DNA of 64,000 nucleotides, from positions 310,001 through 374,000 of the forward strand of contig CAIFER010000001.1 in assembly GCA_903789525.1 (NCBI GenBank), read 5' to 3'. The DNA comes from an uncultured Aeriscardovia sp. (GTDB lineage: Bacteria > Actinomycetota > Actinomycetes > Actinomycetales > Bifidobacteriaceae). Positions 34,877-45,286 of the stretch are shown piece after piece. The notes under the pieces were generated by a model, which saw only the letters and a list, made by a program, of their open reading frames with translations, was not told the DNA's origin and made no database searches. The translations under genes were made by a program, and so were the position numbers. Positions within the stretch are counted from its first letter, which is position 1. Every line of letters starts with the position of its first letter.

Positions 34877-35851
34877 ATGGAAACATCAGTATCTCGCGAA
34901 TACGCAGTATGTTGCGCACACGAAGGAAGCACATTTTACCCTGAACGCGCAAGTCAAGAAGAAGTCGTCAGGTGGGTTAAGGAAGGTGGTCACGATTTTT
35001 TGGCAACTCTTTCCAGTGCCCATGGAGACGATCTTGTCATCTCACACGGCGTTCATCAGACGGAATTGAAGCGTCCTGTTGGTATTGACTACCGACTCAT
35101 GAGGGAAAGAATCGAGGATTTTCGCGAGGGGCGGCGCAATGATATGAGCAAGGGTGATCGTCGGTTCTTCCGTCCTGTTTTACTGTGGTGGCTGATGGTG
35201 GCACGTAACCAAAATCCAGAGCTCCTCGTGCGTCAAGAACGACATTTTTCTGCGCTTCCCACCCGTCGTGACCCTCTCGTTGACAGTGTCCGAAAGATCC
35301 ATTTACGTGTGTCACAACAGGAATTGTTGAATGACGGCACAGAAGATAATGAGGCAGATCTGGGACGGGATTGGCGCAACGAAACGCTGAGCATGTCAGA
35401 AAAATTCATCCGCGATTGGTGTGTTTGCATGGAAGAATCATTACCAATGCGCGATGCTATTCTCATTTCTTCCGTCAGTGACATGGATTATCTCGATCTC
35501 ATGTCCGTCGCATGTTCTCCCACTGACCCACATGTGAAGAAAAAAGAAGATGCACAATTACAGCGCATTTTTTGTGATCCAACATGGGAAAAGAAATATG
35601 GAGGTACGTGTCTATTGGCGATTGACGCTCTCATTGGTATTTTGCAGCACGTGGATGGCACGATGTCTACGCAGCCGTGTGCCATGCTCGCTTATCTGCT
35701 GTGGTGGGCAGGCAGAGGTGATGAAAGTCTTGCGGCAGCGTTACGTGCTTTGAGTATCGATCGGACGTGTTCTCTTGCCCAGCTGGTTGTCAAAGTATGC
35801 CGGAGAAATGTTCGTCCAACGTGGTGTGAAAAGGGGAATGAAAAAGAATAA
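34877..35851 (+). CDS. DUF4192 domain-containing protein
   Basis: A 324-aa soluble protein. The last third, CAMLAYLLWWAGRGDESLAAALRALSIDRTCSLAQLVVKV, is the recognisable DUF4192 ending, and the N-terminal VCCAHEGSTFYPERAS region could be a divergent version of the family's opening. Members are found only in Actinobacteria and their function is unknown. The ATG follows AAAGGA. It lies between the polyprenyl synthetase gene (divergent) and sigA, 90 bp before the latter. Confidence 0.72.
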   Translation: METSVSREYAVCCAHEGSTFYPERASQEEVVRWVKEGGHDFLATLSSAHGDDLVISHGVHQTELKRPVGIDYRLMRERIEDFREGRRNDMSKGDRRFFRPVLLWWLMVARNQNPELLVRQERHFSALPTRRDPLVDSVRKIHLRVSQQELLNDGTEDNEADLGRDWRNETLSMSEKFIRDWCVCMEESLPMRDAILISSVSDMDYLDLMSVACSPTDPHVKKKEDAQLQRIFCDPTWEKKYGGTCLLAIDALIGILQHVDGTMSTQPCAMLAYLLWWAGRGDESLAAALRALSIDRTCSLAQLVVKVCRRNVRPTWCEKGNEKE

Positions 35852-35942
35852 AGCGGGAATAAGAATTCTCTCACAGCTGTTAATAAAATGGATAGTTATG
35901 AGGTATTATCCATCCCCATACAGCTTTTGAGGAGGGCATGAG

Positions 35943-37550
35943 GTGACAGAAGCAGTGAAGGCGAGCACATCTCAAGTTCGTACGAACAGCGCGGCACAGA
36001 AGAAAACTGCAAAAAAGGTAACGCGGAAGACTGCTACTGCACATACTCAGAAGGCGAAAGCAACGACTTCTCGAAAAGCAGGGAAGACTGCTGTGCATGC
36101 TACGGCCACTGAAGCAAGTTCCGTGAAGCGTTCTCGTACTCGTACGAAGAAAGCGGCAACCTCTTCACGGAAGGCTTCTCAAACAGCGAAAGCGGCGAAG
36201 AAAACTGCTACTCAGAAGGCCACTGTAAAGAAGACTCCAGCCAAGAAAGCCACTGCGAAGAAAACGAGTGCACAGAGCGTTCAGTCCCCGGCACAGAAGA
36301 CTGTGAAAAGAACGGCTGCGGCTTCAACTTCATCACAGAGTAAGAGTGCCAGCACGCCATCCACTTCGTCGACATCAATGCCGAGCGCTCCAGGTATCAC
36401 CATTCACGAGTCGAAGAATGCACAGCGTCCAACTGCTATTTCTGGTCGGACGATCGAAGGCGATACGATTGCCAGTCACTTCAGCCGGAAAGATGTTCAG
36501 GAAAATTCGCGTCGCCAGCGTAAAGCTCGAGCAAGCAAGATGCGTGAGAAGGGCGCATTTGTTGTTCGCGATGATGATGACGATGATGATGTCACTCCTT
36601 CAGGAAATCCAAAGCGTCGTGTTGTCACAGCTGGTGCAACAGCTGATCCAGTGAAGGATTATCTCAAGCAAATCGGCCGCGTCCCGCTGCTCACCGCTGC
36701 ACAAGAGGTTGACTTGTCGGAGCGTATTGAAGCCGGTCTGTATGCTCAGCATTTGCTGGACACTCAGAAAGGTGAGATGTCATTCACTCGGCGTCGTGAG
36801 CTGAAATGGGCTGCTCGTGACGGCCGAAAGGCGAAGGATCATTTGCTGGAAGCAAATCTTCGTCTTGTCGTTTCACTGGCAAAGCGTTACACAGGCCGTG
36901 GAATGCTGTTCTTGGATTTGATTCAGGAAGGCAATCTTGGTCTGATTCGTGCTGTCGAGAAGTTTGATTGGAAGAAAGGCTTCAAGTTCTCCACGTATGC
37001 TACGTGGTGGATCCGCCAGGCAATCACACGCGCGATGGCTGATCAGGCTCGCACGATTCGTGTGCCAGTGCACATGGTTGAAGTTATCAACAAGCTTTCT
37101 CGTGTGCAGCGTCAAATGCTCCAGGATCTCGGTCGTGACCCAACACCTGAAGAGCTTGCAAAAGAGCTTGATATGCCGGTGGAGAAGGTCGAAGAAGTTC
37201 AAAAGTACGGTCGTGAGCCAATTTCCTTGCACACTCCGTTGGGAGAAGATGGAGATTCTGAGTTTGGCGATTTGATTGAGGATACGGATGCAATAGCACC
37301 GCAGGACGCTGTGTCGTTCTCACTGCTTCAAGAGCAGCTGAAGAATGTGCTCGAAACACTCAGCCCACGCGAAGCCGGTGTCATCAAGATGCGCTATGGG
37401 CTCGATGATGGACAGCCGAAGACGCTCGATGATATCGGTCGAGTGTATGGCGTCACCCGTGAACGTATTCGTCAAATTGAATCGAAGACGATGGCGAAAC
37501 TTCGTCATCCGTCTCGCTCGCAGAAGCTTCGTGACTTCCTCGACGAATAA
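35943..37550 (+). CDS. sigA: Principal RNA polymerase sigma factor (RpoD/SigA)
   Basis: This is the housekeeping sigma-70 factor of 535 aa. Conserved parts begin near residue 236 with [31 protein letters not shown] (region 1.2). Region 2 is [44 protein letters not shown] and region 4 is [26 protein letters not shown]. The preceding 235 residues are a Lys/Ala/Thr-rich, histone H1-like tail ([12 protein letters not shown]) closed by a run of seven Asp near 210. Long basic tails also occur in other actinobacterial principal sigmas. GTG start behind GGAGGG. A hairpin follows the gene. Confidence 0.95.
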   Translation: MTEAVKASTSQVRTNSAAQKKTAKKVTRKTATAHTQKAKATTSRKAGKTAVHATATEASSVKRSRTRTKKAATSSRKASQTAKAAKKTATQKATVKKTPAKKATAKKTSAQSVQSPAQKTVKRTAAASTSSQSKSASTPSTSSTSMPSAPGITIHESKNAQRPTAISGRTIEGDTIASHFSRKDVQENSRRQRKARASKMREKGAFVVRDDDDDDDVTPSGNPKRRVVTAGATADPVKDYLKQIGRVPLLTAAQEVDLSERIEAGLYAQHLLDTQKGEMSFTRRRELKWAARDGRKAKDHLLEANLRLVVSLAKRYTGRGMLFLDLIQEGNLGLIRAVEKFDWKKGFKFSTYATWWIRQAITRAMADQARTIRVPVHMVEVINKLSRVQRQMLQDLGRDPTPEELAKELDMPVEKVEEVQKYGREPISLHTPLGEDGDSEFGDLIEDTDAIAPQDAVSFSLLQEQLKNVLETLSPREAGVIKMRYGLDDGQPKTLDDIGRVYGVTRERIRQIESKTMAKLRHPSRSQKLRDFLDE

Positions 37551-37573
37551 TTCCGCACACATTGAAGCCATCA

Positions 37574-37603
37574 GTCCAGAGTTTCATCCGTGAAACTCTG
37601 GAC
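37574..37603 (+). terminator. Hairpin after sigA, probable terminator
   Basis: GTCCAGAGTTTCA pairs perfectly with TGAAACTCTGGAC around a four-base loop (tccg). The tail GCATTTGTTG is only weakly U-rich, so termination may be partial. Confidence 0.65.
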
Positions 37604-37692
37604 GCATTTGTTGATTGTTCGTATGAGCACTCATCGATTCAAGGCGGTGAGTGCTGTTTTTCATCCACTTTGTGGTAATGAGGGGGATCGTG

Positions 37693-40056
37693 GTGCGTCG
37701 CAAGGCACATTCATATGATGCAGGAGATCTGGCAGTTCTCGAAGGTCTCGATGCTGTCCGAAAGCGTCCAGGCATGTACATTGGTACGACAGATACGCTC
37801 GGTCTCATGCATTGCTTGTGGGAGATCATCGATAATTCTGTTGATGAGGCGCTCGCAAACGCGTGCACGCACATTACGGTGACCATTCGGCGCGACGGAT
37901 CTATCGAGGTGGATGATAACGGACGTGGTATTCCAGTCGACAAGGAGCCAAAGACCGGACTGACAGGTGTAGAGGTCGTTTTAACGAAGCTGCATGCTGG
38001 CGCTAAGTTCGGTGAAGCAAGTTATAACCAGACAGGTGGTTTGCACGGTGTCGGCTCATCTGTGGTCAATGCGCTGAGTTCTCGTCTCGATGTAGAAGTT
38101 GATCGAAATGGGAAAACGTACCGGATGGAATTCCACCAAGGTCATCCTGGTGTGTATCGCGATGCTGATCCGGCGCATCCTTCACCATCATCTCCGTTCC
38201 GTCGCACCCGGAAAGGGTCAGCGACACAGTTACGTGTCGTCGGGAAAGTTCCGGCAAAGAAAACGGGTACGCGTATCCGATATTGGGCTGATCCTGAAAT
38301 CTTCAATGCAACAGCACATTTCGACTATGCGATGTTGATTAATCGCGTACGGCAGACGTCGTTCCTCGTACCGGGGCTGACGATCGACGTTGTCAACGAA
38401 TTTGGGAAGGATACATCACACAAGGCTGCGTCACAATCAGTAGCTGCTTCTCTCACATCTGATAGTGCACATCTGTCTTCTTCATCTGATCACGAACACA
38501 ATCAAACCGGTGATACGAGTGATTCCACTGACTCCGATGACAGTGGGATCTCGAACGCGAGTGAAGGAGACGGCGAAAGCGAGTCTCTTGCGCTCGAGCA
38601 AACAGGGGTAGAAGGAAAGAAGACTCGTCTTCACGTTGAAGAAAAAGAATACGAGGTCCTCAGTCAAGAGCCACGTTTCCAGTCATTCCATCATGATGGT
38701 GGGGTCGTCGATTTCGTCGATTACCTCTCGCATGGGGAGCCTGTGTGCGATGTATGGCATATTACTGGCTCGGGCACGTATCAGGAGGAGACACAGCAAG
38801 TTGACGCCTCTGATGATCTGCATGCTGCCGTTGTGAAGCGGACGTGTGATGTTGATATCGCACTGCGTTGGACGAATGACTACGATACGACCATCAAGAG
38901 CTTTGTCAATGTGGTAGCGACACCAGGCGGCGGAACGCACGTCGATGGTTTCCTCAATGCCCTGACACGTCAAGTACGTCGGCAAATTGAGGAGAATGCG
39001 CGAAAATATAAGATCAACACGCACGATTCATCACAGAGGATTGAGCGTGATGATGTCGTGACTGGACTCGTTGCAGTCATCTCAGTTCGTATCGCTGAGC
39101 CGCAATTCCAAGGACAGACGAAGGATGTGCTCGGAACAGCTCAGGTGAAGCCGATCGTCTCTCGTATTGTGACAAAAGAGTTCGGTGAGATGATCTCTGG
39201 TTCTCGGCGTGGGTTCAAAGCGCAGTCGGAACTTGTCCTTGAAAAAGTGGCAGGGGAGATGCATGCCCGTATTCAGGCGCATCGTGCGAAGGAAGTCACA
39301 CGGCGCAAGAATGCTCTCGAATCCGCTTCCATGCCAGCGAAATTGTCTGATTGCTTGCCGGGCAATGACGATATTGCGGAGTTGTTTATCGTCGAGGGAG
39401 ACTCGGCACTCGGTACGGCGAAGGCGGCCCGTAATTCAACATTCCAGGCGTTGCTACCGATTCGTGGAAAAATTTTGAATGTGGAGAAAGCATCGCTCAA
39501 TCAGATGCTCAATAATGCCGAATGCTCGGCGATTATTCAAGTCGTCGGTGCTGGTTCGGGCAAGGACTTCGATATTTCGCAAGCCCGATACAACAAAATC
39601 ATTATGATGACCGATGCTGATGTCGATGGTGCACACATTCGTATTCTGCTGTTGACGTTGTTCTATCGGTACATGCGGCCAATGATCCTGCAGGGACATG
39701 TGTATGCTGCTGTCCCTCCGCTGCACAGGATTGCGTTGACGGGTAAGAATAAAGGGCACTATGAGTACACGTACTCTGAAAAGCAACTTGGCCACAAACT
39801 GAAGGAACTGGATGCGAAAGGAATCACATACAGCCCTGACATCCAGCGGTACAAGGGCTTAGGTGAGATGGATGCGGACCAGTTGGCGATCACCACAATG
39901 GATCCGCGCACGCGTATGCTTCGGCGCATCACGATGAGTGAAACGCTCGATGCAGATAAGATTTTCCGCTTGCTGATGGGGGATGAGGTTCCACCGCGCA
40001 AGCAGTTCATCGTTCAGAATGCGAATACGTTCGATCGTTCTCAAATCGACGCATAG
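37693..40056 (+). CDS. parE: DNA topoisomerase IV subunit B
   Basis: This is the ATPase and Toprim subunit of a type IIA topoisomerase. The GHKL ATPase begins DAGDLAVLEGLDAVRKRPGMYIGTTD, then EIIDNSVDEALAN and GLHGVGSSVVNALS. Toprim motifs are LFIVEGDSALGTAKAARN and MTDADVDGAHIR, and QLAITTMDPRTRMLRRITM ends the tail. An acidic Ser/Asp/Glu insertion of about 75 residues interrupts the region around 240-315. I call it ParE because it is adjacent to the ParC-type gene, while gyrBA normally lies near dnaA. The start is uncertain: GTG 37693 follows GGGGG, with 37690 and ATG 37678 as alternatives. Confidence 0.9.
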   Translation: MRRKAHSYDAGDLAVLEGLDAVRKRPGMYIGTTDTLGLMHCLWEIIDNSVDEALANACTHITVTIRRDGSIEVDDNGRGIPVDKEPKTGLTGVEVVLTKLHAGAKFGEASYNQTGGLHGVGSSVVNALSSRLDVEVDRNGKTYRMEFHQGHPGVYRDADPAHPSPSSPFRRTRKGSATQLRVVGKVPAKKTGTRIRYWADPEIFNATAHFDYAMLINRVRQTSFLVPGLTIDVVNEFGKDTSHKAASQSVAASLTSDSAHLSSSSDHEHNQTGDTSDSTDSDDSGISNASEGDGESESLALEQTGVEGKKTRLHVEEKEYEVLSQEPRFQSFHHDGGVVDFVDYLSHGEPVCDVWHITGSGTYQEETQQVDASDDLHAAVVKRTCDVDIALRWTNDYDTTIKSFVNVVATPGGGTHVDGFLNALTRQVRRQIEENARKYKINTHDSSQRIERDDVVTGLVAVISVRIAEPQFQGQTKDVLGTAQVKPIVSRIVTKEFGEMISGSRRGFKAQSELVLEKVAGEMHARIQAHRAKEVTRRKNALESASMPAKLSDCLPGNDDIAELFIVEGDSALGTAKAARNSTFQALLPIRGKILNVEKASLNQMLNNAECSAIIQVVGAGSGKDFDISQARYNKIIMMTDADVDGAHIRILLLTLFYRYMRPMILQGHVYAAVPPLHRIALTGKNKGHYEYTYSEKQLGHKLKELDAKGITYSPDIQRYKGLGEMDADQLAITTMDPRTRMLRRITMSETLDADKIFRLLMGDEVPPRKQFIVQNANTFDRSQIDA

Positions 40057-40124
40057 CATCGTCACCATTGATCAGGAGAGGTGAGTAGTGACCAATAGTG
40101 ATCAGTGATGAGTGAACAGAATCA

Positions 40125-40170
40125 TTCCGCAGCCTTCTGCCCGTATCAACAGAAGACTGCGGAACTTTTT
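40125..40170. terminator. Terminator between convergent parE and parC
   Basis: TTCCGCAGCCTTCTG and CAGAAGACTGCGGAA form a 15-position stem with one mismatch, then CTTTTTATT. It lies just inside the convergent gap and touches the parC stop. Confidence 0.88.
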
Positions 40171-42841
40171 ATTCTATATAGCTGATTGCTTCATCGAGAT
40201 TGGTGCCAGATCCATCGCGTTGCATACTAATTGCAGGCAAATCGATCGGGTTACCATCATGATCGGCAGCATGAAGAGGATAATCTCCAGCAGCGGCGAC
40301 GATGAGACAGTTCTGCCCTTTCAGGAAACGCTGGCACCGCACGCCACGAGTTCCACGTCCTTTGAGAGGGAACAATTCGAGCGGCGTGACCTTTGCGCTT
40401 CCTGGTTCTGTACCGCTCAACGCGTGACCGTCACCTGCAACGCTCAGGACGACTGCACCGCTGGCCGACGTCGAATCGGTCGCGGCCGTCCATCCCACGT
40501 GCCCTGCAGGAATAACGGCAAACGCGATGGCATGCGACGAGGAATCGAGGCTGATCCCCTTCATTCCAGCTGATGTTCGTCCTTGAGCATGAACTGCAGA
40601 TGCTGCGAATGTCAGCAAATGCGCCGAATCTGAGATAAAGACGAGTTGATCGTTGTCAGTTGCTGGTGCGGCTCCGATGACCTCATCCTGCTGACCATCA
40701 GAACCATTCTTCAGTGTGATGATGGTGAAGGAATCCATAGTGGTGGGATGATCGCCGTTCCACCGTTTCACTATGCCGTTACGCGTTCCGAGCGCGAGTG
40801 GAACGTTACGAGAATCGGTATCAGAAGCATCGGAATGATGCGAGTCCCTCACAGCAAGTGCTGTGATAACTTTTTCGCCCTCAACCGGTTGCGTATCGTG
40901 CGTCCCGTTGAGCAATCCCGATGCGTTCACGCCGCCTACAGTGCTGATCCCGTCCTTGCAACTGAGGAGCGGCAAGTCAGAGACATGGGCGAGCACCAGC
41001 CGTCCCGCTGACGTCACAATTCCATACTCAGAGCGCGTGGACGACAAAAAGGCTGCGCGAATGCCGTCATGGCTGATGCGCTGAGTTGAACCAGAACGGG
41101 TAGCGAGTAGATCGAGAGCAGATGTGGCAAATCGTCCAATTCTGCCGTCTGTGCCGAGGATGACTGCGCACGGCGTATCTTCCAGTTGGAGAGCAGTTCC
41201 AGCCGACTTGTTTTTCACCGCTTGAGAGACAGATGACGTGTCGATTGTCGACAAATCGTGTGCCCCCGGTTTTGCAGCTCCCGCGGTTGACGGAGAGATC
41301 ATGTCATCGCGCTGGGCAGCAACTGTTCCGTCGTCATCAAGGATGAGTGTGCGACGCCCGTCGCCGTATTCATCAGCAGCTTTCTTCATTTCATTGATAA
41401 CGACTTCGTCGCGGTGTGCATCGGAAGAGAGGATGTGGTTGAGTTCAGCGATCGTCTTCTTCAGGTCGTCACGTTCGGATTGCAGTTTGATTTCACTGAG
41501 TTTCGTCAGCCGACGGAGCCGCAAATCAAGGATATATGTAGCCTGCGTGTCATCAATATCAAAGACAGCCATCAACTTGTTCTTCGCGGCTTCCTCATCG
41601 TCAGAAGTACGAATAATGCGAATAGCTTCATCAATGTCCACGAGTGCGAGCAGTAAGCCCTCGACGATGTGAAGTCTATCCTGCGCCTGATTGCGACGGA
41701 ATTGTGAGCGACGCGTGACGACAGTCCGACGATGGTTAATCCACACGCTCAGCAGCTCTTTCAGCGAAAGAGTGTGGGGGCGACCGTCGACGAGTGCCAC
41801 GTTGTTGATCGTAAATGAACTTTCCAATGGCGTCGTCTTGTACAACTGTGCGAGCACTGCGGCCGGATCAAAACCAGTCTTGATGGTGATCACCATCTTC
41901 AGACCATTGGTACGATCCGACAGGTCGACGGCGTTAGAGATCCCATCAAGCTTCTTTTCCTTCACACTCTGGCCAATGCGCTCCAGCACGCGCTCAGGAC
42001 CAACCATGTACGGGAGTTCGGTGATCACAATTCCTTTTTTACGTGCGGTGACGTTCTCGACATGCACGCGAGCGCGCGTTACAAAGCTTCCGCGACCTGT
42101 CTCGTATGCCTCGCGGATGCCTTTACGCCCCATGATGATGCCACCGCCAGGCAAATCGGGCCCAGGAACGTCTTCCATGAGATCTGCTGTCGTCATATCT
42201 GGATTTTCCATGAGATGGATGGCAGCTTTCACGACTTCCCGCAAATTGTGGGTAATCATATTCGTTGCCATACCGACAGCAATGCCTTGCGACCCATTGA
42301 CCAACAAGTTCGGGATTGCAGACGGAAGCACATCTGGTTCTGTCAACTTGTTGTCATAGTTCGGGGAGAACGGGACAGTGCCTTCATGGATGTCGGCATT
42401 CATCGCGAGAGCAGCAGGTGCGAGACGAGCTTCCGTGTATCGCGACGCGGCAGGCCCATCGTCAACAGATCCGAAGTTACCATGTCCATCGACGAGCGGC
42501 AGACGCATTGCAAACGGCTGGGCGAGACGAACCATTGCTTCATAAATCGACGAATCCCCGTGCGGATGAAGCTTGCCCATCACTTCGCCCACAGCACGTG
42601 CCGACTTCATGTACGGCTTATCAGGGGTCAGATGCATTTCACCCATCTGATAGATGATGCGACGTTGGACAGGCTTGAGACCGTCACGGGCATCCGGCAG
42701 CGCTCGCGAGTAAATCACAGAATATGCGTAGGCAAGGAAAGATGTATTCATTTCCGTTTGAAGCGGTGTGTTGACAATCTTCTGCTTGACAGACCGCGGA
42801 TCATATCCTGCTTGCAAAGTAGACGAACGACGACGAGGCAT
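40169..42841 (-). CDS. parC: DNA topoisomerase IV subunit A
   Basis: This 890-aa DNA cleavage subunit starts [15 protein letters not shown] behind AAGGGAG; the track start adds 28 spurious residues. The winged-helix domain has [15 protein letters not shown] and the quinolone-determining region [19 protein letters not shown], with Ser at the GyrA-83/ParC-80 position (about S97) and Glu at the ParC-84 position (about E101), which is the susceptible state. The catalytic tyrosine is in [10 protein letters not shown] (about 134). The C-terminal beta-pinwheel contains degenerate blades. The Glu at position 84, the EAM context and the parE neighbour favour ParC over GyrA. Confidence 0.9.
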   Translation of the reverse strand: MPRRRSSTLQAGYDPRSVKQKIVNTPLQTEMNTSFLAYAYSVIYSRALPDARDGLKPVQRRIIYQMGEMHLTPDKPYMKSARAVGEVMGKLHPHGDSSIYEAMVRLAQPFAMRLPLVDGHGNFGSVDDGPAASRYTEARLAPAALAMNADIHEGTVPFSPNYDNKLTEPDVLPSAIPNLLVNGSQGIAVGMATNMITHNLREVVKAAIHLMENPDMTTADLMEDVPGPDLPGGGIIMGRKGIREAYETGRGSFVTRARVHVENVTARKKGIVITELPYMVGPERVLERIGQSVKEKKLDGISNAVDLSDRTNGLKMVITIKTGFDPAAVLAQLYKTTPLESSFTINNVALVDGRPHTLSLKELLSVWINHRRTVVTRRSQFRRNQAQDRLHIVEGLLLALVDIDEAIRIIRTSDDEEAAKNKLMAVFDIDDTQATYILDLRLRRLTKLSEIKLQSERDDLKKTIAELNHILSSDAHRDEVVINEMKKAADEYGDGRRTLILDDDGTVAAQRDDMISPSTAGAAKPGAHDLSTIDTSSVSQAVKNKSAGTALQLEDTPCAVILGTDGRIGRFATSALDLLATRSGSTQRISHDGIRAAFLSSTRSEYGIVTSAGRLVLAHVSDLPLLSCKDGISTVGGVNASGLLNGTHDTQPVEGEKVITALAVRDSHHSDASDTDSRNVPLALGTRNGIVKRWNGDHPTTMDSFTIITLKNGSDGQQDEVIGAAPATDNDQLVFISDSAHLLTFAASAVHAQGRTSAGMKGISLDSSSHAIAFAVIPAGHVGWTAATDSTSASGAVVLSVAGDGHALSGTEPGSAKVTPLELFPLKGRGTRGVRCQRFLKGQNCLIVAAAGDYPLHAADHDGNPIDLPAISMQRDGSGTNLDEAISYIE

Positions 42842-43029
42842 ACTTCTCCCTTCAGACGATCTCTTATTATCGCACACTCTTCTGTGCTCTTGGGAAAAAG
42901 GTCGTGTCAGTGGAAAAAGTGACACAGCACAAAAGATACAGATCAGTAAAGGCGAATACAGGTGAATAAAATGAGAGAAAGACCAGTAATCCGCCTCAAC
43001 AGGGTATCAGCGTGGCAAGGAGATCAATA

Positions 43030-44004
43030 ATGGCGAACGGAAATATTCCAGCGGCAGTCAGTCCAGGTGCTCAGTCGTCCCAGTTGCCAAAAGATTTTCA
43101 CTGGGATCCTGATGATCCGCGCACCCTTGTTGCAGTAGAGCATGTTCGTCAACAGTGGAAGACCGGTGACGATCGACGAGATGCAGGTCTTTCGCCTACA
43201 GATCCTGATCTTGAGCGTTTCAACAACATTTCGTATGGGCCGGATCCGAAATGGAATCTTTTGGACGTCATTATGCCAGCGCACACTGATCATCCTGTGC
43301 CAGTCATCATCAACATCCATGGTGGTGGGTGGTTCTATGGCACGAAGGAAACGTACCAGTTCTATTGCATGGGACTCGCACGTCATGGCTTTGCTGTCGT
43401 CAATTTCAACTATCGCCTGGCGCCTGCAGCACGGTATCCGCAGGAACTCGATGATGTCAATGCCGCCCTTCACTGGGTTGCCAATTCTGATAACGCTCAG
43501 AAGTATCATTTTGATACGAACAATGTTTTCCTCGTTGGCGATTCGGCTGGCGGGCAGTTGGAAATGCAGTATCTTGCTTGCTTGTTGAATGCGGAATACA
43601 GGAAGAAATTCGGGTACAGTAAACCGGCGCTGACTGTTCGAGCCGTTGCAGATAATTGCGGTGCGTCTTTCATTACACTGCCGGGAATGAATATCGGTGT
43701 CACGCAGGCGTATTTCACCCCGAAAGTCATGGCAGAGCATCGCGACGATTTACAGTATGAAAAGTATTTGACTGATGACATCCCACCTGTCTTTATCATG
43801 ACAGCATCGAACGATATGATTCGAGACTGCTCTGTGCGACTCGATGGTTACATGATTGCGCGTTCTCTTCCGCATGTTTTCCGTAGTTATGGTTCGCAGC
43901 AGGATCCGCGTTATCACGTCTTCCATGTCAGTCAAAAAGATGAGATGGCGAAGAAGTGCAATGACGATGAAATTGCATTCTTCACACAGTATTTGAAGAA
44001 GTGA
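43030..44004 (+). CDS. Alpha/beta hydrolase, HSL-type esterase
   Basis: A 324-aa cytoplasmic esterase of the hormone-sensitive-lipase type. The oxyanion motif HGGGWFYG is near residue 97, the nucleophile GDSAGG near 178, the acid is probably in ASNDMIRD near 260, and the catalytic His in YHVFHV near 298. No signal peptide is seen. The chosen ATG at 43030 follows AAGGAG; the track start at 43012 does not. It sits between parC (divergent) and an alkaline-phosphatase-superfamily gene 19 bp downstream. Its substrate is unknown. It looks like an insertion in an otherwise conserved order. Confidence 0.85.
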   Translation: MANGNIPAAVSPGAQSSQLPKDFHWDPDDPRTLVAVEHVRQQWKTGDDRRDAGLSPTDPDLERFNNISYGPDPKWNLLDVIMPAHTDHPVPVIINIHGGGWFYGTKETYQFYCMGLARHGFAVVNFNYRLAPAARYPQELDDVNAALHWVANSDNAQKYHFDTNNVFLVGDSAGGQLEMQYLACLLNAEYRKKFGYSKPALTVRAVADNCGASFITLPGMNIGVTQAYFTPKVMAEHRDDLQYEKYLTDDIPPVFIMTASNDMIRDCSVRLDGYMIARSLPHVFRSYGSQQDPRYHVFHVSQKDEMAKKCNDDEIAFFTQYLKK

Positions 44005-44023
44005 GGGGAAGAGAACAGCAGGA

Positions 44024-45235
44024 ATGGTCACGCAAGAACATTTCTCAGATCAGTTTCAACCGATTCGATCGCAGATTTCTCAGCGCAGTCTATCTGCTGT
44101 TCTGCCCGCGCTCAGTAGTGCGTTGGGCACACCATGTCCAACGGCTGTCCACGGCGATCCACATGCGTGCCAGACTGCCTTGGCGATGCCATCGGTGAGA
44201 TCAGCAATCGTCATTGTTGTCGATGGGCTCGGTTTTCATAACTTGCAACTACGGATTGGGCATGCACCGCATCTACGGTCAATGATCGCCAACCAAACTC
44301 AGTTATCACATCATCCCGCTTCAATTCTGACGTGTTACCCTAGCACAACTGCAGCTGCACTGTCTGTTTTTGGAACCGGTACGTGCCCGGGGCTGACGGG
44401 TATGCTCGGTTATACGCAACTGAATCCGAAGACGCGGAAAATCTCGCAGATGATTCAGTTCCGTGGTGCAATTCCTCCGACACAATTACAACGTCAGCCA
44501 ACAGTATTTGAGAAATTAACTCAACAGTCAGTTCGTGTGACATCTATTGGTCTATCTGAATTCGCACAATCGCCATTGACAGCAGCTGCCCTAAGAGGAA
44601 CAGACTATCGGAACGTCGATGACCCGAATGAACGCGTGCGTTTAGCAGCTGAGCTTTCTTCACAACCGGGTTTGACGTACTTGTACTTTCGTGCTGTTGA
44701 TAAAGCAGGTCATCATGCTGGTTGGGAATCTGATGAGTGGGCAACAGCGCTTGAACAGGTCGATTCGCTGATCGGGTATGTCACTCTTCACAGTGCTCCA
44801 GGAACACTTATTGTGATTACCGCAGATCATGGCATGGTTGATATTGATCTCAACGAGCAAATTGATACTGCATCCAATGACGCGCTTTCAGAAGGCGTGT
44901 GGAAAATTGGTGGTGAACCACGTGCACTGATGTTGTACGCTCACCGCGGAGCAACAGCTGAGGATGTGGATCAGATAGCTCAACGTTATCGAAGTGTTGT
45001 TCACGAACGGGCCCACGTGTTGACAAAGCAAGAAGCACTTGATGCGAATTTATTTGGCCCAGTCGATCAACGTGTCAAGCCGATGATTGGCGATGTGATT
45101 GTTATGGCATGTGGGCGAGTGACAATTGTGAATTCTAATGCCCAGACGGAAGGCGCTCGGCATATGCCGGGAGTCCACGGTTCACATACCGAGATGGAAC
45201 GCCGTATCCCTCTGATTATGGACGTCGTGGATTAA
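44024..45235 (+). CDS. Alkaline phosphatase-superfamily protein (phosphodiesterase/nucleotide pyrophosphatase type)
   Basis: A 403-aa metal-dependent hydrolase of the Phosphodiest (type I) family. Metal and nucleophile sites are visible: AIVIVVDGLGFHNL, TCYPSTTAAALSVFGTGTCPGLTGMLGY (nucleophilic Thr/Ser), TYLYFRAVDKAGHHAGWESDEWA, and TADHGMVDI, with HMPGVHGSHTEMERRIPL at the end. No signal peptide is evident. The family hydrolyses phosphomonoesters or phosphodiesters of nucleotides or lipids; the substrate is not known. In Streptomyces and relatives a similar gene lies between parC and sepH, as it does here. Confidence 0.88.
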   Translation: MVTQEHFSDQFQPIRSQISQRSLSAVLPALSSALGTPCPTAVHGDPHACQTALAMPSVRSAIVIVVDGLGFHNLQLRIGHAPHLRSMIANQTQLSHHPASILTCYPSTTAAALSVFGTGTCPGLTGMLGYTQLNPKTRKISQMIQFRGAIPPTQLQRQPTVFEKLTQQSVRVTSIGLSEFAQSPLTAAALRGTDYRNVDDPNERVRLAAELSSQPGLTYLYFRAVDKAGHHAGWESDEWATALEQVDSLIGYVTLHSAPGTLIVITADHGMVDIDLNEQIDTASNDALSEGVWKIGGEPRALMLYAHRGATAEDVDQIAQRYRSVVHERAHVLTKQEALDANLFGPVDQRVKPMIGDVIVMACGRVTIVNSNAQTEGARHMPGVHGSHTEMERRIPLIMDVVD

Positions 45236-45286
45236 GCCAGTCCATCATCTCCATCGTCGTAGTGCGCGATCAGAAAAGGGTGAGAT

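Noticed and set aside
35980-36320. Repetitive AAG/GCT-rich DNA considered as a repeat array or CRISPR-like element
   Set aside because: The repeat follows codon periodicity and encodes the Lys/Ala tail of SigA; no spacer structure is present.
42062-42922. 286-aa plus-strand ORF opposite parC
   Set aside because: Antisense shadow of the conserved ParC N-terminal domain, with Cys/His/Arg-rich noise composition.
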